NCBI RefSeq assembly: GCF_000203975.2 | Contig: NZ_AFCF02000009.1 | Coordinates: forward strand, 62,001 to 126,000 | Origin: Leisingera sp. ANG1 | Lineage (GTDB): Bacteria; Pseudomonadota; Alphaproteobacteria; Rhodobacterales; Rhodobacteraceae | DNA: 64,000 bases | Direction: 5' to 3' | Shown here: in pieces, positions 32,761 to 40,609 of the stretch | Numbering within the stretch: position 1 is the stretch's first letter | How the letters are laid out: the number at the start of each line of letters is the position of its first letter | The notes under the pieces: model-generated | Told to the model about the DNA's origin: nothing | Databases searched by the model: none | What the model saw: the letters and a program-made list of their open reading frames with translations, nothing else | Made by a program: the position numbers and the translations under genes

Positions 32761-34935
32761 TCAGGGTTTGGCCGTCACCAGAATGCGGCTGTCGAGCGAG
32801 CGGATGCGGCTGGAGTCCGCCTCGTAACTGGCCTTCAGTGCCTCAGCAAATCCAACAGCACTTTCCGAAGTCGGACGCATACCGTCAAACAGCGGTTCCG
32901 CGGAATGCAGCACGAGCACCTTGCTTTTGCCCAATGTGCTGTCGTCGACCTTGAAGGCGATGCCGCCATTGGCCGCCGATTCTTCCAGGCTGTAAGCCAC
33001 CCGCACAGGGACATCCCCGGCTTCGCCGCCCCGGAGGCTTGAGACTGCGTTGTCCTCGCGCGAGATGTTGGGCAGCAGGTGGAACACATTGCCCGATACA
33101 TCCAGGATCGAAACCGTCAGATAGCCATCTGTCACATCGTTTGGCAGCACCACGTCGATCACCGGGTTTTCGCCGACAAAGAAACGCCCGGAGGGGTTTG
33201 GTTCCACGGGCGTTCCACCCACTGCGAATTCCACTTCGGCACCGCCTGGAGGTGCCTTTGGCAGATGCTGTTCAACCACGCAGAGCGAGTCGTTCAGGAC
33301 TTCCACATCCAGCACCACCTGCCTTTCATGGGCCAGCGCGCGCAGGGCATCAAACAACTCCAGCCGGGTGGCGGTGCTGGCAACCCGGCCGCTGATCAGG
33401 ATCGGATCCGTGGGGCCGTAACCTTCAATATGGCCGTTGCCGTCGCGGACCAGCGGGCCGCAGTCGGCGAAGGTGTCCATAATCGCCTTGACTTCCGCAA
33501 CGGGTAGAACCGGCAGTTCAAACCGGATTTCAGCCTTGCCCTCCAGCGCGCCCGGCAGGCCGTTGCGGAACATTTCATTGAGCATTTCTGCGACGTTGGG
33601 GTCATCGGTGCTGCCGCTGAGGCGGGCCTTGTTATTGCTGATCACCAGACGCCATTCGCGCAGGCCTTCCAGCGGCCGCACGGTGTCCAGAACATCGGCG
33701 CCCCAGGTCTCGGCAATGGCGCCGGTGGCCAGGGTCAGGTCAGCCTCCTGCGACAGTGCGGCCAATTCGTTGCGCACGGTTTCGGACGGTACATTGCCGA
33801 CGATTTGCACTGGGCCATCGGGCTGCTTTTCGGCAATCAGCGAATAGGGGCGCACCTCCGGGTAGCTGGGCCCGATGAAACTGTCGAGGAAACCGCCGAA
33901 ATAAGCGCCGGCTCCGCCGCCGCCCAGCAGCAAGAGAACCGCCAAAGCTGCCCAAAGGCCTTTGCCGCCGCTCTTCTTTGCATCTGCCGGTGCCGGTTTG
34001 GAAGAAGGCGGGGGAGGCGGTGCCGGTTTGCTGGTCTGCGGCACGATGATGGTGGCGTCTTCATTTGGTGCATCCAGCACATCGGCCAGGCTGCCGCCAT
34101 CAGAACCGCTGTCAGGGTTGTCGAGAAACGCCAGTACTTCGCCCGCGTTCTGGAACCGGTCAGCCGGATCCGGTGCGCACATCCGGTCAATCAGAGATTT
34201 CAGCGGTTCGGGGACACCTTCGGTGTCCAGCGGCTTTTGCTTGTTTTCAACTACTTCCATCGGGTTTGCACCCAATTTGGGCGCGGCACCGCGGAAGTTG
34301 GCCAAGAGCAGGGCCCCCAGCGAGTAAATATCCGAACGGGCATCGGTATTGCCGCTCATCTGCTCCGGCGCGGCATAGGAGTACTTGCCGGCAAATTCAT
34401 TGCCGACAATGGTTTGGGCACCGGGATTGGTGTCCTTGGCGATGCCGAAATCGATGATCACCGCCTCTGCCGGGTCGCCGCCGCGCAGGATGATGTTGTC
34501 GGGGCTGAGGTCGCGGTGAACGATGTTGCGCGCGTGCGCCGCCTGCAGGCCCTGTACCACCCGGCGGCAGACAACTAGCAGATCTTCGGCCGGCATCGGC
34601 CCCTGCTTCAGGCGCTTGTCGAGGCCGGGGCCGTCGACATAGTCCATCAGCAGGTAAATATGTCCGTCCGGCGTGCGGTGGTTCTCCGAATAGCGCACAA
34701 CGGCAGCGTGGCGGATTTCGCGGATGTTTTCCTCGCGCGCCATCAGGACGGTGAAATCCTCGTTGGCTGCGAGTTCCTGCTTCAACACCTTAAGTGCAAC
34801 CAGGTTACCGGAAATTTCCGACCGCGCCTTGTAGACGTCGGACGTTCCGCCACGACCCAGCAGGCATTCAATCCTGTAGGTATTGTTCAGCAGATCACCC
34901 GGCTGGAACAGGTCGCCAGGGCGCGATTCAAGCAT
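32761..34935 (-). CDS. ppkA: Membrane Ser/Thr kinase PpkA with periplasmic sensor region
   Basis: 724 residues. The kinase domain (about 18-280) is complete: Gly loop LGRGGTSDVYKA, Lys in LVALKVLKQ, catalytic loop IVHRDLSPDN and IIDFGIAKD. A Pro-rich linker (about 300-318) precedes one membrane helix at about 324-348. Most of the remainder is periplasmic, with BON-like tandem segments (VQIVGNVPSETVRNELAAL, ARLSGSTDDPNVAEML, ILISGRVASTATRLELF). A DUF4384-like domain lies near 580-655 (FFVGENPVIDVVLPND, GYLTVSILDVSGNVFHLLPN). PpkA senses envelope signals and phosphorylates the FHA protein to start T6SS firing. It is transcribed with its back to the OmpA-like gene, 44 bases upstream. Confidence 0.95.
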   Translation of the reverse strand: MLESRPGDLFQPGDLLNNTYRIECLLGRGGTSDVYKARSEISGNLVALKVLKQELAANEDFTVLMAREENIREIRHAAVVRYSENHRTPDGHIYLLMDYVDGPGLDKRLKQGPMPAEDLLVVCRRVVQGLQAAHARNIVHRDLSPDNIILRGGDPAEAVIIDFGIAKDTNPGAQTIVGNEFAGKYSYAAPEQMSGNTDARSDIYSLGALLLANFRGAAPKLGANPMEVVENKQKPLDTEGVPEPLKSLIDRMCAPDPADRFQNAGEVLAFLDNPDSGSDGGSLADVLDAPNEDATIIVPQTSKPAPPPPPSSKPAPADAKKSGGKGLWAALAVLLLLGGGGAGAYFGGFLDSFIGPSYPEVRPYSLIAEKQPDGPVQIVGNVPSETVRNELAALSQEADLTLATGAIAETWGADVLDTVRPLEGLREWRLVISNNKARLSGSTDDPNVAEMLNEMFRNGLPGALEGKAEIRFELPVLPVAEVKAIMDTFADCGPLVRDGNGHIEGYGPTDPILISGRVASTATRLELFDALRALAHERQVVLDVEVLNDSLCVVEQHLPKAPPGGAEVEFAVGGTPVEPNPSGRFFVGENPVIDVVLPNDVTDGYLTVSILDVSGNVFHLLPNISREDNAVSSLRGGEAGDVPVRVAYSLEESAANGGIAFKVDDSTLGKSKVLVLHSAEPLFDGMRPTSESAVGFAEALKASYEADSSRIRSLDSRILVTAKP

Positions 34936-34979
34936 GGAAGTCTCCCTGACCTCTTATCCGGCGCGGGTCCGGGCTGTTC

Positions 34980-35555
34980 TTAGCCCAGAGCCTGGAATTC
35001 TACGCGGCGGTTTTCATCGGCGCGTGTGTTGTCTTGGTTGAACGGGGCGGTTTCCCCCATACCGATCGCTTTCAGCATATCCTCCGGCACGCCGCAGGAG
35101 CTGATCAGATGGCGGCGCACTTCCTGCGCGCGCAACAGCGACAGCCGTTCGTTATAAGCTGCCGAGCCAGAGCTGTCGGTGTGGCCGATGATCTGGAACA
35201 CAGTGCCATCCAGAGCCTTCATCGAGGCACACATATTTGCCAGTTTCGGCTCCTGATCGGCGCGCAGGGCGGCGCTGTCGAAGTCAAAGGAGATCTGGAC
35301 ATTGATCTGAGTCTGGCGGTCAACCGGATTGTATTCCTCAGACGCCGCAGCCACGGTTGCGGTCTCCTCAGCTGCGGTTTCGGCTGTGCCGCCGCTGCTG
35401 GGCACAATGACCAGGCCGCGGGTCTTCTGCTTCTTGAACGCTTCGGTGATTTCTTCGACCGACAGTTCGCTGCTGTCGGACTGTGCTTGCGCCATCGGCG
35501 CGAAAATCAGGCCGGCACCCAGAACACTTGTGAAAATACCTTTCAGGCGGATCAT
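34980..35555 (-). CDS. OmpA-family periplasmic/outer-membrane protein
   Basis: 191 residues with a signal peptide (LGAGLIFAPMAQA, cleaved near residue 24). A short acidic/Ala linker leads to an OmpA C-terminal domain (about 80-190). The peptidoglycan-binding residues lie in IIGHTDSSGSAAYN and LSLLRAQEVRRHLIS, and the domain ends ADENRRVEFQALG. It has no beta barrel, so it is a soluble or loosely anchored peptidoglycan-binding protein. It is the first gene of the ppkA transcription unit. By position it could supply the wall signal to PpkA or anchor the T6SS (a TagL-like function), which is inference. Confidence 0.9.
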   Translation of the reverse strand: MIRLKGIFTSVLGAGLIFAPMAQAQSDSSELSVEEITEAFKKQKTRGLVIVPSSGGTAETAAEETATVAAASEEYNPVDRQTQINVQISFDFDSAALRADQEPKLANMCASMKALDGTVFQIIGHTDSSGSAAYNERLSLLRAQEVRRHLISSCGVPEDMLKAIGMGETAPFNQDNTRADENRRVEFQALG

Positions 35556-35737
35556 GCTCTGCGCCCTCCCCTACCGTTTGAACATTGCTGGCAGTCTATA
35601 CCAGCGCTATCTGCCTGCCAATGCCGGGCAGAGCCAAGCGCCGGAAAAAAACACGGTGTTTCCGGCAAGTTGTAAACAGGGGGTTTACTGCCGGGCGGCT
35701 AAAGATTGAAATGGGCGCAAACGTACCGGGAGGGAAA

Positions 35738-36580
35738 ATGCGGGTTTTGCCAGCTGTGATAATCGCCATCGGCCTAGTGCTGGCGCCGGCGATCTGGTTC
35801 GGTCTCAGCTGGCTGCTGAGCGAAGAGGATTACCAGGGGGCTGGCGGTGTGGATTCCACGGCGCGGATTGAAATCGAGATGCTGCGCCAGCAGGTGGAGG
35901 ATCTTCAAGCCCGGATGACAGATCTGCAAAATGAGGTTGCCAGCCTGCCCGCAGGAGGGGCAGGCACCGGAAGCCCTTTCACTGATGACGCGGCCGGCGA
36001 GGCTGCGATCTGGAACCAGACCGGCGGTGCTGATCTTGATTATGCGCAGGTGGTGCTGATTGCCGACCGGCTGAACGTGAACCGCGGGCTGCGGGTCACG
36101 GGCGGCAAATACCTGACCGAGAGGCTGGGCCGCCCGCGCGAGGATCTGAACGACACCTGCCAGCCGATGACCAACCCGGACTTGAAGGAAAAGCTGGTGA
36201 CCGAACAGGTTGGGCCGATCCGGGTCAGTATGCTGCGCCCCGCAATTGAAAGCCTGAAAGTAGTGTTTGAGAACATCCGCCAGGCCGACCCGGACCTTTA
36301 TGCCCGCATCAACACTGCCGGGGCACTGTGCGTGCGGCGGATCCGCGGCACCACCAACTCGCTGTCCACACACAGTTACGGGCTGGCGGTGGACCTGAAC
36401 ATTGACGGCAAGCTGGACAATTTCACCGATGGCAAAACCCAGCTGGGCCTCACCATCATGGCGGACTTCTTTTACGATCAGGGGTGGGTCTGGGGGGCCG
36501 GCTTCCGGCGCGAGGACAGCATGCACTTTGAGATCAGCCGCCGCCAGCTGGACGCGTGGATCGCTGACGGTCAGCTGTAA
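35738..36580 (+). CDS. Membrane-anchored M15-family peptidoglycan peptidase
   Basis: 280 residues from ATG 35738, chosen for the gggaggg ribosome site; ATG 35711 would add nine residues and has no such site. An N-terminal signal anchor (about 3-27) is followed by a coiled coil (about 43-68, MLRQQVEDLQARMTDLQ). The catalytic M15 domain is at about 100-275. The zinc ligands are visible as SxHxxGxAxD at 210-219 (His212, Asp219) and MHFE (His263, Glu265). Enzymes of this type cut peptide cross-links in peptidoglycan. It lies in the T6SS locus, divergent from ompA-ppkA, and probably opens the wall for the trans-envelope complex, as reported for TagX in Acinetobacter. An anti-bacterial effector is less likely because of the anchor. 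Confidence 0.9.
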   Translation: MRVLPAVIIAIGLVLAPAIWFGLSWLLSEEDYQGAGGVDSTARIEIEMLRQQVEDLQARMTDLQNEVASLPAGGAGTGSPFTDDAAGEAAIWNQTGGADLDYAQVVLIADRLNVNRGLRVTGGKYLTERLGRPREDLNDTCQPMTNPDLKEKLVTEQVGPIRVSMLRPAIESLKVVFENIRQADPDLYARINTAGALCVRRIRGTTNSLSTHSYGLAVDLNIDGKLDNFTDGKTQLGLTIMADFFYDQGWVWGAGFRREDSMHFEISRRQLDAWIADGQL

Positions 36581-36598
36581 AAGGCGTTGCTGTTCTGC

Positions 36599-37348
36599 TT
36601 AGACAGACCGCAACAGCACCTTGCTGGAATCGATCGCAGCTGCGATCCGCTGATAACGCACAACCGACCTTGTGGGTGAGCTTTCAGCTGAGCGCAACAG
36701 TTTGGTCTGGGTCTCCTCCAGCACAGCCAATGCCTGAGCGACTGCAGTTGCCTGCCGCTCCGGTGCCACGGCCACAATCGGGCGGTGCGACTTGTCCGTG
36801 CTGTTGACGGATCGTGCCTTGCCCCGGGGCTTTGAGGGGTCGCGGTTTTCCCGCGCAATCTGCCGCAGATCGCGGGCAGTGTCTTTGAGAATGGCGCGCA
36901 AGGGTTCATGTCCTGGCAAGCCGGCCAAGTCTTTTTCCAGCGCTTCAAACCGCTCAGCCAGACAATCGATCAGATAAGGGCCCACGATGCCGCAGAGATC
37001 CTGGAAACCGGCGACCCGGTCCACCACTTGATCGGCAGAGCGAATGCGGTTTCCAAAGAACCGGCCGCTGCCGGACGAACCGCCGAACGTGCTGCCGTCA
37101 CCCTCGCCGCCGTCACCACCACCACGTGAGCTGACCCCGCCGCCACCGCCGTCACCACCGTCGCCGCCGCCGTCACCACCATCGCCGCCGCCGTCACCAC
37201 CATCGCCGCCGCCGTCACCACCGTCACCGCCGCCGTCACCACCATCGCCGCCACCGTAACCGCCGCCATAGCCGCCGCCGGCCTGGCCATCCGAGGGGTT
37301 GTTCAGGAAGAAAGTGAGGAGAACGAGGAACAAAGCACGATGTAACAT
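36599..37348 (-). CDS. Secreted Gly/Asp-repeat protein of unknown function
   Basis: 249 residues. A hydrophobic signal sequence (about 2-22) is followed by a low-complexity stretch with two GGGY units and five perfect GGGDGGD heptads (residues 32-66). A helical part follows at about 100-249 with three Cys (DLCGIVGPYLIDCL) and repeated helices (LRAILKDTARDLRQIA, AVAQALAVLEETQTKLL). No catalytic family is recognised. It lies downstream of the caspase-like gene, 18 bases from its stop, on the same strand, and likely shares its transcript. The repeat is probably a flexible, possibly Ca2+-binding tether; this is inference. Confidence 0.75.
   Translation of the reverse strand: MLHRALFLVLLTFFLNNPSDGQAGGGYGGGYGGGDGGDGGGDGGDGGGDGGDGGGDGGDGGGDGGDGGGGGVSSRGGGDGGEGDGSTFGGSSGSGRFFGNRIRSADQVVDRVAGFQDLCGIVGPYLIDCLAERFEALEKDLAGLPGHEPLRAILKDTARDLRQIARENRDPSKPRGKARSVNSTDKSHRPIVAVAPERQATAVAQALAVLEETQTKLLRSAESSPTRSVVRYQRIAAAIDSSKVLLRSV
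37151..37255 (-). repeat. Five perfect 21-bp coding repeats (GGGDGGD)
   Basis: Direct 21-base units encode GGGDGGD heptads five times in a row. At the base level the units are almost identical, so slippage could change copy number between strains. Confidence 0.85.
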
Positions 37349-37366
37349 CGGCTTGAAGTAGGGCGG

Positions 37367-38866
37367 TTAGCCCTCCAGTCCATAGGCCTGACGGATTCCG
37401 CGCTGGGTTCCCGGGCCGAAGTCTCCGTCTATCGCGCCGGCATAGAAGTTGTTTTCCTTCAGCTTCGACTGCAGTGCCCGTCGGGTTTCTGCCGTGAACA
37501 TATTGGGCCGTTCGCTTAGGAGGCCCAGCACGTCAGAGCTTCCGCTGCGCAGGGCGGCATAAAGGTAATGCGCTGAATCTTCGGGACCTTTCGAGGGAAT
37601 CAAGCCGTCATCAATGAGCGCGGCAAAATTAAATTGGGCCTGCGGATGGCGCAGGTCAGCAGCTCGCTCGAAGAAGGTGAGCGCCTTTTTCGGGTTGGCA
37701 GGCAGACCCAGTCCGCCCTGATAGTGCAGGAAGCCAAGATCATTGATCGCGTCGGCAAAATCTTGTTCTGCGGCCGCTTGGTACAGTTCCAGAGCCTTGG
37801 TTTGATCGGCCTCCACTCCGGTACCGCGCTCATAAAGTTTGGCCAGTTCAAACTGGGCCTCCGGTGAGCCGGCATCCGCGGCGCGCTGCAGGAATTTCAC
37901 CGCCGCCTTGGGGTCAAACCGGCCCTCATTCGGGTTCAGCCGGATATAAGCCAGACCCAGCATAGAGCGGGTGTCGCCGAGCTCAGCCAGCGCCAGAAGC
38001 TGTTCCTCCTGGTCGGGTTTCAGTGCCGCCCAAGCGGCAGAGGCATCGGCCACAGAAACAGGGGCGTCATTTTCTCCGGGACCAGCCAGGTAGAAGGGCA
38101 CGCCGGTCAGCGAGCCGTAGGTATGCGGCTCCTGAAGGTTGGCGGTGCTCTGCAGCACCTGGTCGCGCACCTGGCGGAACATCAGGCTGATTTCCAGGCC
38201 GGGCTGCACCATTTTTTGCATCAGTGCTGTGGCGTAGGGTGAATTGCTGCCGCTGCCATCCAAAGCCACCTGGCCGTCCTTGGCGGCAAAGGCCACCAAG
38301 GTGCCGCGGTCCGGGTCTGCCGGGGCCATGCCGCCGCCGCCGCGGGTAGTTTCCGTGGTTTGAGTTGTTTGTTCGCTGCTCTGTTCCAGTGCGATGGAGT
38401 CGCCCAGCGGATTGTCGCGGCAGCTGTCCAGGATCACGATCCGCATCTTGCGGGCCCGGTCGACCGCGCCGAGCAGCTGTTTCAAGGACAGCGACTGCCG
38501 CTGCACATCACGGTTGCTTGCGACTTTGGCATCTGCCGGGATCAGAAAGTTCTCGCCCTGCACCTCAATCCCGTGGCCGGCAAAATAGACCAGCGCCAGA
38601 TCGGCGACTTCGGACCGGAAGGCAAAGTCATCCAGCAGCTGTTCCATCTCAGACGTGCCCGGATCCAGCGCCAGGCTGACGTCGAATCCGATGCCTTCCA
38701 GTGTATCCGCCATGGCAACGGCGTCATTGCGGGTATTTTCCAGCGGCGGCAGGTACTGGTAGTCCGCAACCCCGATGACCAGGGCTATGCGGTCGGTCGC
38801 AGCCTGCGCGCCGGCGGCGAGCAGCAGGCAAGCGGTGAAAATCAGGGGTTTGAAGAGAAACGACAT
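37367..38866 (-). CDS. Secreted caspase-like (C14) protease with Sel1 repeats and peptidoglycan-binding domain
   Basis: 499 residues. A signal peptide covers 1-22. A caspase-family domain spans about 24-235 with the His-Cys dyad in place: His98 in FAGHGIE and Cys149 in ILDSCRDNP. Three Sel1/TPR-like repeats follow at about 290-410 (SMLGLAYIRLNPNEG, AQFELAKLYERGTGVE, DAINDLGFLHYQGG). A PG_binding_1-type domain closes the protein (FYAGAIDGDFGPGTQRGIRQ). Such orthocaspases are widespread in roseobacters, mostly of unknown target. Placement in the T6SS locus beside ppkA and a wall peptidase suggests an envelope role. It starts the minus-strand unit with the Gly/Asp-repeat gene. Confidence 0.93.
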   Translation of the reverse strand: MSFLFKPLIFTACLLLAAGAQAATDRIALVIGVADYQYLPPLENTRNDAVAMADTLEGIGFDVSLALDPGTSEMEQLLDDFAFRSEVADLALVYFAGHGIEVQGENFLIPADAKVASNRDVQRQSLSLKQLLGAVDRARKMRIVILDSCRDNPLGDSIALEQSSEQTTQTTETTRGGGGMAPADPDRGTLVAFAAKDGQVALDGSGSNSPYATALMQKMVQPGLEISLMFRQVRDQVLQSTANLQEPHTYGSLTGVPFYLAGPGENDAPVSVADASAAWAALKPDQEEQLLALAELGDTRSMLGLAYIRLNPNEGRFDPKAAVKFLQRAADAGSPEAQFELAKLYERGTGVEADQTKALELYQAAAEQDFADAINDLGFLHYQGGLGLPANPKKALTFFERAADLRHPQAQFNFAALIDDGLIPSKGPEDSAHYLYAALRSGSSDVLGLLSERPNMFTAETRRALQSKLKENNFYAGAIDGDFGPGTQRGIRQAYGLEG

Positions 38867-38920
38867 GCGGATACCTGGGTTAGCGAATTCAGCTATGGCC
38901 CAATGTAGTCCTTAGCGGCA

Positions 38921-38960
38921 GAAAAGAAAAAGAAAATCCGCCGCTGGCAATAGCGGCGGA
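38921..38960 (-). terminator. Rho-independent terminator of the che operon
   Basis: On the minus strand a 9-bp perfect stem (tccgccgct / agcggcgga, 6-base loop) is followed by a long T-rich tail (ttttctttttcttttc). It lies 37 bases past the last che-operon gene. Confidence 0.9.
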
Positions 38961-38961
38961 C

Positions 38962-38989
38962 AGACCCTGCCCGAACCCGGACAGGGTCT
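38962..38989 (-). terminator. Second hairpin just upstream of the che-operon terminator
   Basis: agaccctg pairs with cagggtct with further pairing inside, immediately before the terminator hairpin. It may stabilise the 3' end or back up termination. Confidence 0.5.
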
Positions 38990-38996
38990 AACTGTA

Positions 38997-39323
38997 TCAG
39001 GTGCTGGCCATGCTGCCAGCCGACCGCAACCGGTCGCGCAGCTTTTCCAGGGTGACACCGGCCGCTGCCGCAGGCAGGTCCGCGGGGCCGGCCTCATCAA
39101 CCTGGGCCTGCACGCGCCGGTAGAACCCGGAGAGCCCCGACAGTGTCTGGATAACCAGGTCGAAGTCCTGCAGCGAGCGCAGCTCCTGACTGGTCGGCGC
39201 GGTTCCCCGCTCCAGAACGTCGAGGACGACGTCCTCCAGCGCTTGCATCTGACTGCGGAGCTGCTCCATTTCCCACGCGGATGCGGCGCAGAGCTCGCCG
39301 AGGGCTTTGTCGGGACGCTCCAT
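38997..39323 (-). CDS. Small helical che-operon protein, candidate CheZ/CheT-like CheY phosphatase
   Basis: 108 residues, all helical by appearance. It is the last gene of the che operon, 2 bases after the second cheY. The helix SLQDFDLVIQTLSGL contains QDF followed by D-x-x-x-Q (DLVIQ), the signature of the CheZ active-site helix (DxxxQ), where Asp and Gln act on phospho-CheY. CheT of rhizobial che operons has the same position, similar size and this motif, as I recall. No annotated family can be assigned by eye and the match is short. The alternative is a structural adaptor. The operon has no other obvious phosphatase. Confidence 0.8.
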   Translation of the reverse strand: MERPDKALGELCAASAWEMEQLRSQMQALEDVVLDVLERGTAPTSQELRSLQDFDLVIQTLSGLSGFYRRVQAQVDEAGPADLPAAAAGVTLEKLRDRLRSAGSMAST

Positions 39324-39325
39324 GA

Positions 39326-39712
39326 TCAGAGCCGCCCGACGACCTGTTCGATGGCCTGCTTCATGGTTGCCACCGTGAACGGCTTGCGGATGATGTTGTT
39401 CAGGCCGATCTGCTTGCCAACCTGGATGATTTCCGGTGTCGGCTTGCCGGTGACCAGGATGAAGCCGACACGCTGGGTCACCTGATGGCTGCGCAGCGCC
39501 TTCAGCAATCCGAGCCCGTCCATGCCTGGCATGTTGTAATCGGACAGCACCAGATGAACCGGGGTCTGGGTCAGCTTCTGATAAGCGCCCTGACCGGAGT
39601 TCTCGACCATGTAGTTCTTGATGCCGATCTCATCCAGGCTCTGTGTGATGATCCCCCGGCTCGTCGACATATCGTCAACAACCATGACGCGGAGAGAGTC
39701 TTTCAAGCTCAT
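39326..39712 (-). CDS. cheY: Chemotaxis response regulator CheY (second copy)
   Basis: 128 residues, single receiver domain. Acidic pocket VVDDMSTSRG (Asp13, Asp14), phospho-acceptor Asp58 in LVLSDYNMPGMDG, Thr in FILVTGK and Lys in IIRKPFTV are all present. It is followed 2 bases later by the small CheZ/CheT-like gene. The start codon follows a purine-rich stretch (ggaaagaaaaatgag on the minus strand). It differs clearly from the CheY at 43248, so the two probably divide roles, one at the motor and one as phosphate sink or adaptor; this is inference. Confidence 0.95.
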   Translation of the reverse strand: MSLKDSLRVMVVDDMSTSRGIITQSLDEIGIKNYMVENSGQGAYQKLTQTPVHLVLSDYNMPGMDGLGLLKALRSHQVTQRVGFILVTGKPTPEIIQVGKQIGLNNIIRKPFTVATMKQAIEQVVGRL

Positions 39713-39751
39713 TTTTCTTTCCTTCTGCTCTGCTTGCAGCCGTGGACAGGG

Positions 39752-40609
39752 TTACCTGCCAGCGGGTGAGTTGACATAAGTGGTGATCCCGGCCGTCTTC
39801 AGGTGCTGCGCCGCCGGGCCTGACATGCGCTCGGAGTGACCGATGAAGAGGGTGCCGCCCGGGTTCAGGGCATTCTGGAAGGCGCTCCAGACCTTCTGCT
39901 GGGTCGGGTTGTCGAAATAAATCGCAACGTTCCGGCAGAAAATCGCATCGAACTTCCCCTTGAAAGGGAAGGGTTCAATCAGGTTCAGCACCCCAAAGGT
40001 GATCAGCTTGCGCAGGCTGTCCGGCAGCCGCCCGTCCGGGTCGCGCTTGGGCACCAGCTTGCTGTATTTGGCGTCGATCTGGGCCAGCTCGTCCTCGGGG
40101 TACTTGGCCGCCTGGGCATGGCGCACCACCACCGGGTCGATGTCGGTGCCCAGGATCTTGATGTCCAGATTTGCGGCTTCCGGACAGACGTCCAGCAGTG
40201 TCATCGCAATCGAGTAGGGTTCCTGCCCGTTGGAGCAGCCCGCCGACCACAGCCGCACCCGGCCGCCACGCCGTGCCTGTTCCACCAGCGGCGGCAGCAC
40301 GTCGTTGCGCAGGGTTTCGAAGTGATGCGGCTCCCGGAAGAAATGGGTCACATTTGTGGTCAGCAGCGACAACAGCCCGCTGCGTTCCTCGTCGGCATTG
40401 GGGCCGTCCAGGCTGGCAAGGTAATCCTTGAAGTTGGTGATGTTGCGCTGCCGCAGCTTGCGGGCCAGGCGCGACGACACCAGCGGCTTCTTGCTTTTCG
40501 CCATCGCCAGTCCGAAGTTCTTGTGCGCGAATTGCGCAATGGCTTCGAATTCCTGGTCTGACAGCGAAAAGCTGTCCGCGTTGGGAGTGATAGTACCTTC
40601 TGCGCTCAC
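39752..40609 (-). CDS. cheR: Chemoreceptor methyltransferase CheR
   Basis: 285 residues. The N-terminal helical domain (FEAIAQFAHKNFGLAMAKSK, RNITNFKDYLASL) leads into the SAM methyltransferase fold with VRLWSAGCSNGQEPYSIAM, ILGTDIDPVVVRHAQAAKYP, FDAIFCRNVAIYFDN and GGTLFIGHSERMSG. It methylates glutamates of chemoreceptors and can dock on the receptor C-terminal pentapeptide. The transducer at 44320 ends with such a tail. It overlaps cheW by 4 bases. No cheB (the opposing methylesterase) is present in this operon. Confidence 0.97.
   Translation of the reverse strand: MSAEGTITPNADSFSLSDQEFEAIAQFAHKNFGLAMAKSKKPLVSSRLARKLRQRNITNFKDYLASLDGPNADEERSGLLSLLTTNVTHFFREPHHFETLRNDVLPPLVEQARRGGRVRLWSAGCSNGQEPYSIAMTLLDVCPEAANLDIKILGTDIDPVVVRHAQAAKYPEDELAQIDAKYSKLVPKRDPDGRLPDSLRKLITFGVLNLIEPFPFKGKFDAIFCRNVAIYFDNPTQQKVWSAFQNALNPGGTLFIGHSERMSGPAAQHLKTAGITTYVNSPAGR

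Noticed and set aside
37151-37255. CRISPR-like short direct repeats
   Set aside because: The 21-base units are contiguous without spacers and encode GGGDGGD in frame.
38997-39323. Full CheZ
   Set aside because: The protein is only 108 residues, half the size of classical CheZ, and only the short DxxxQ helix matches, so it is called CheZ/CheT-like rather than CheZ.
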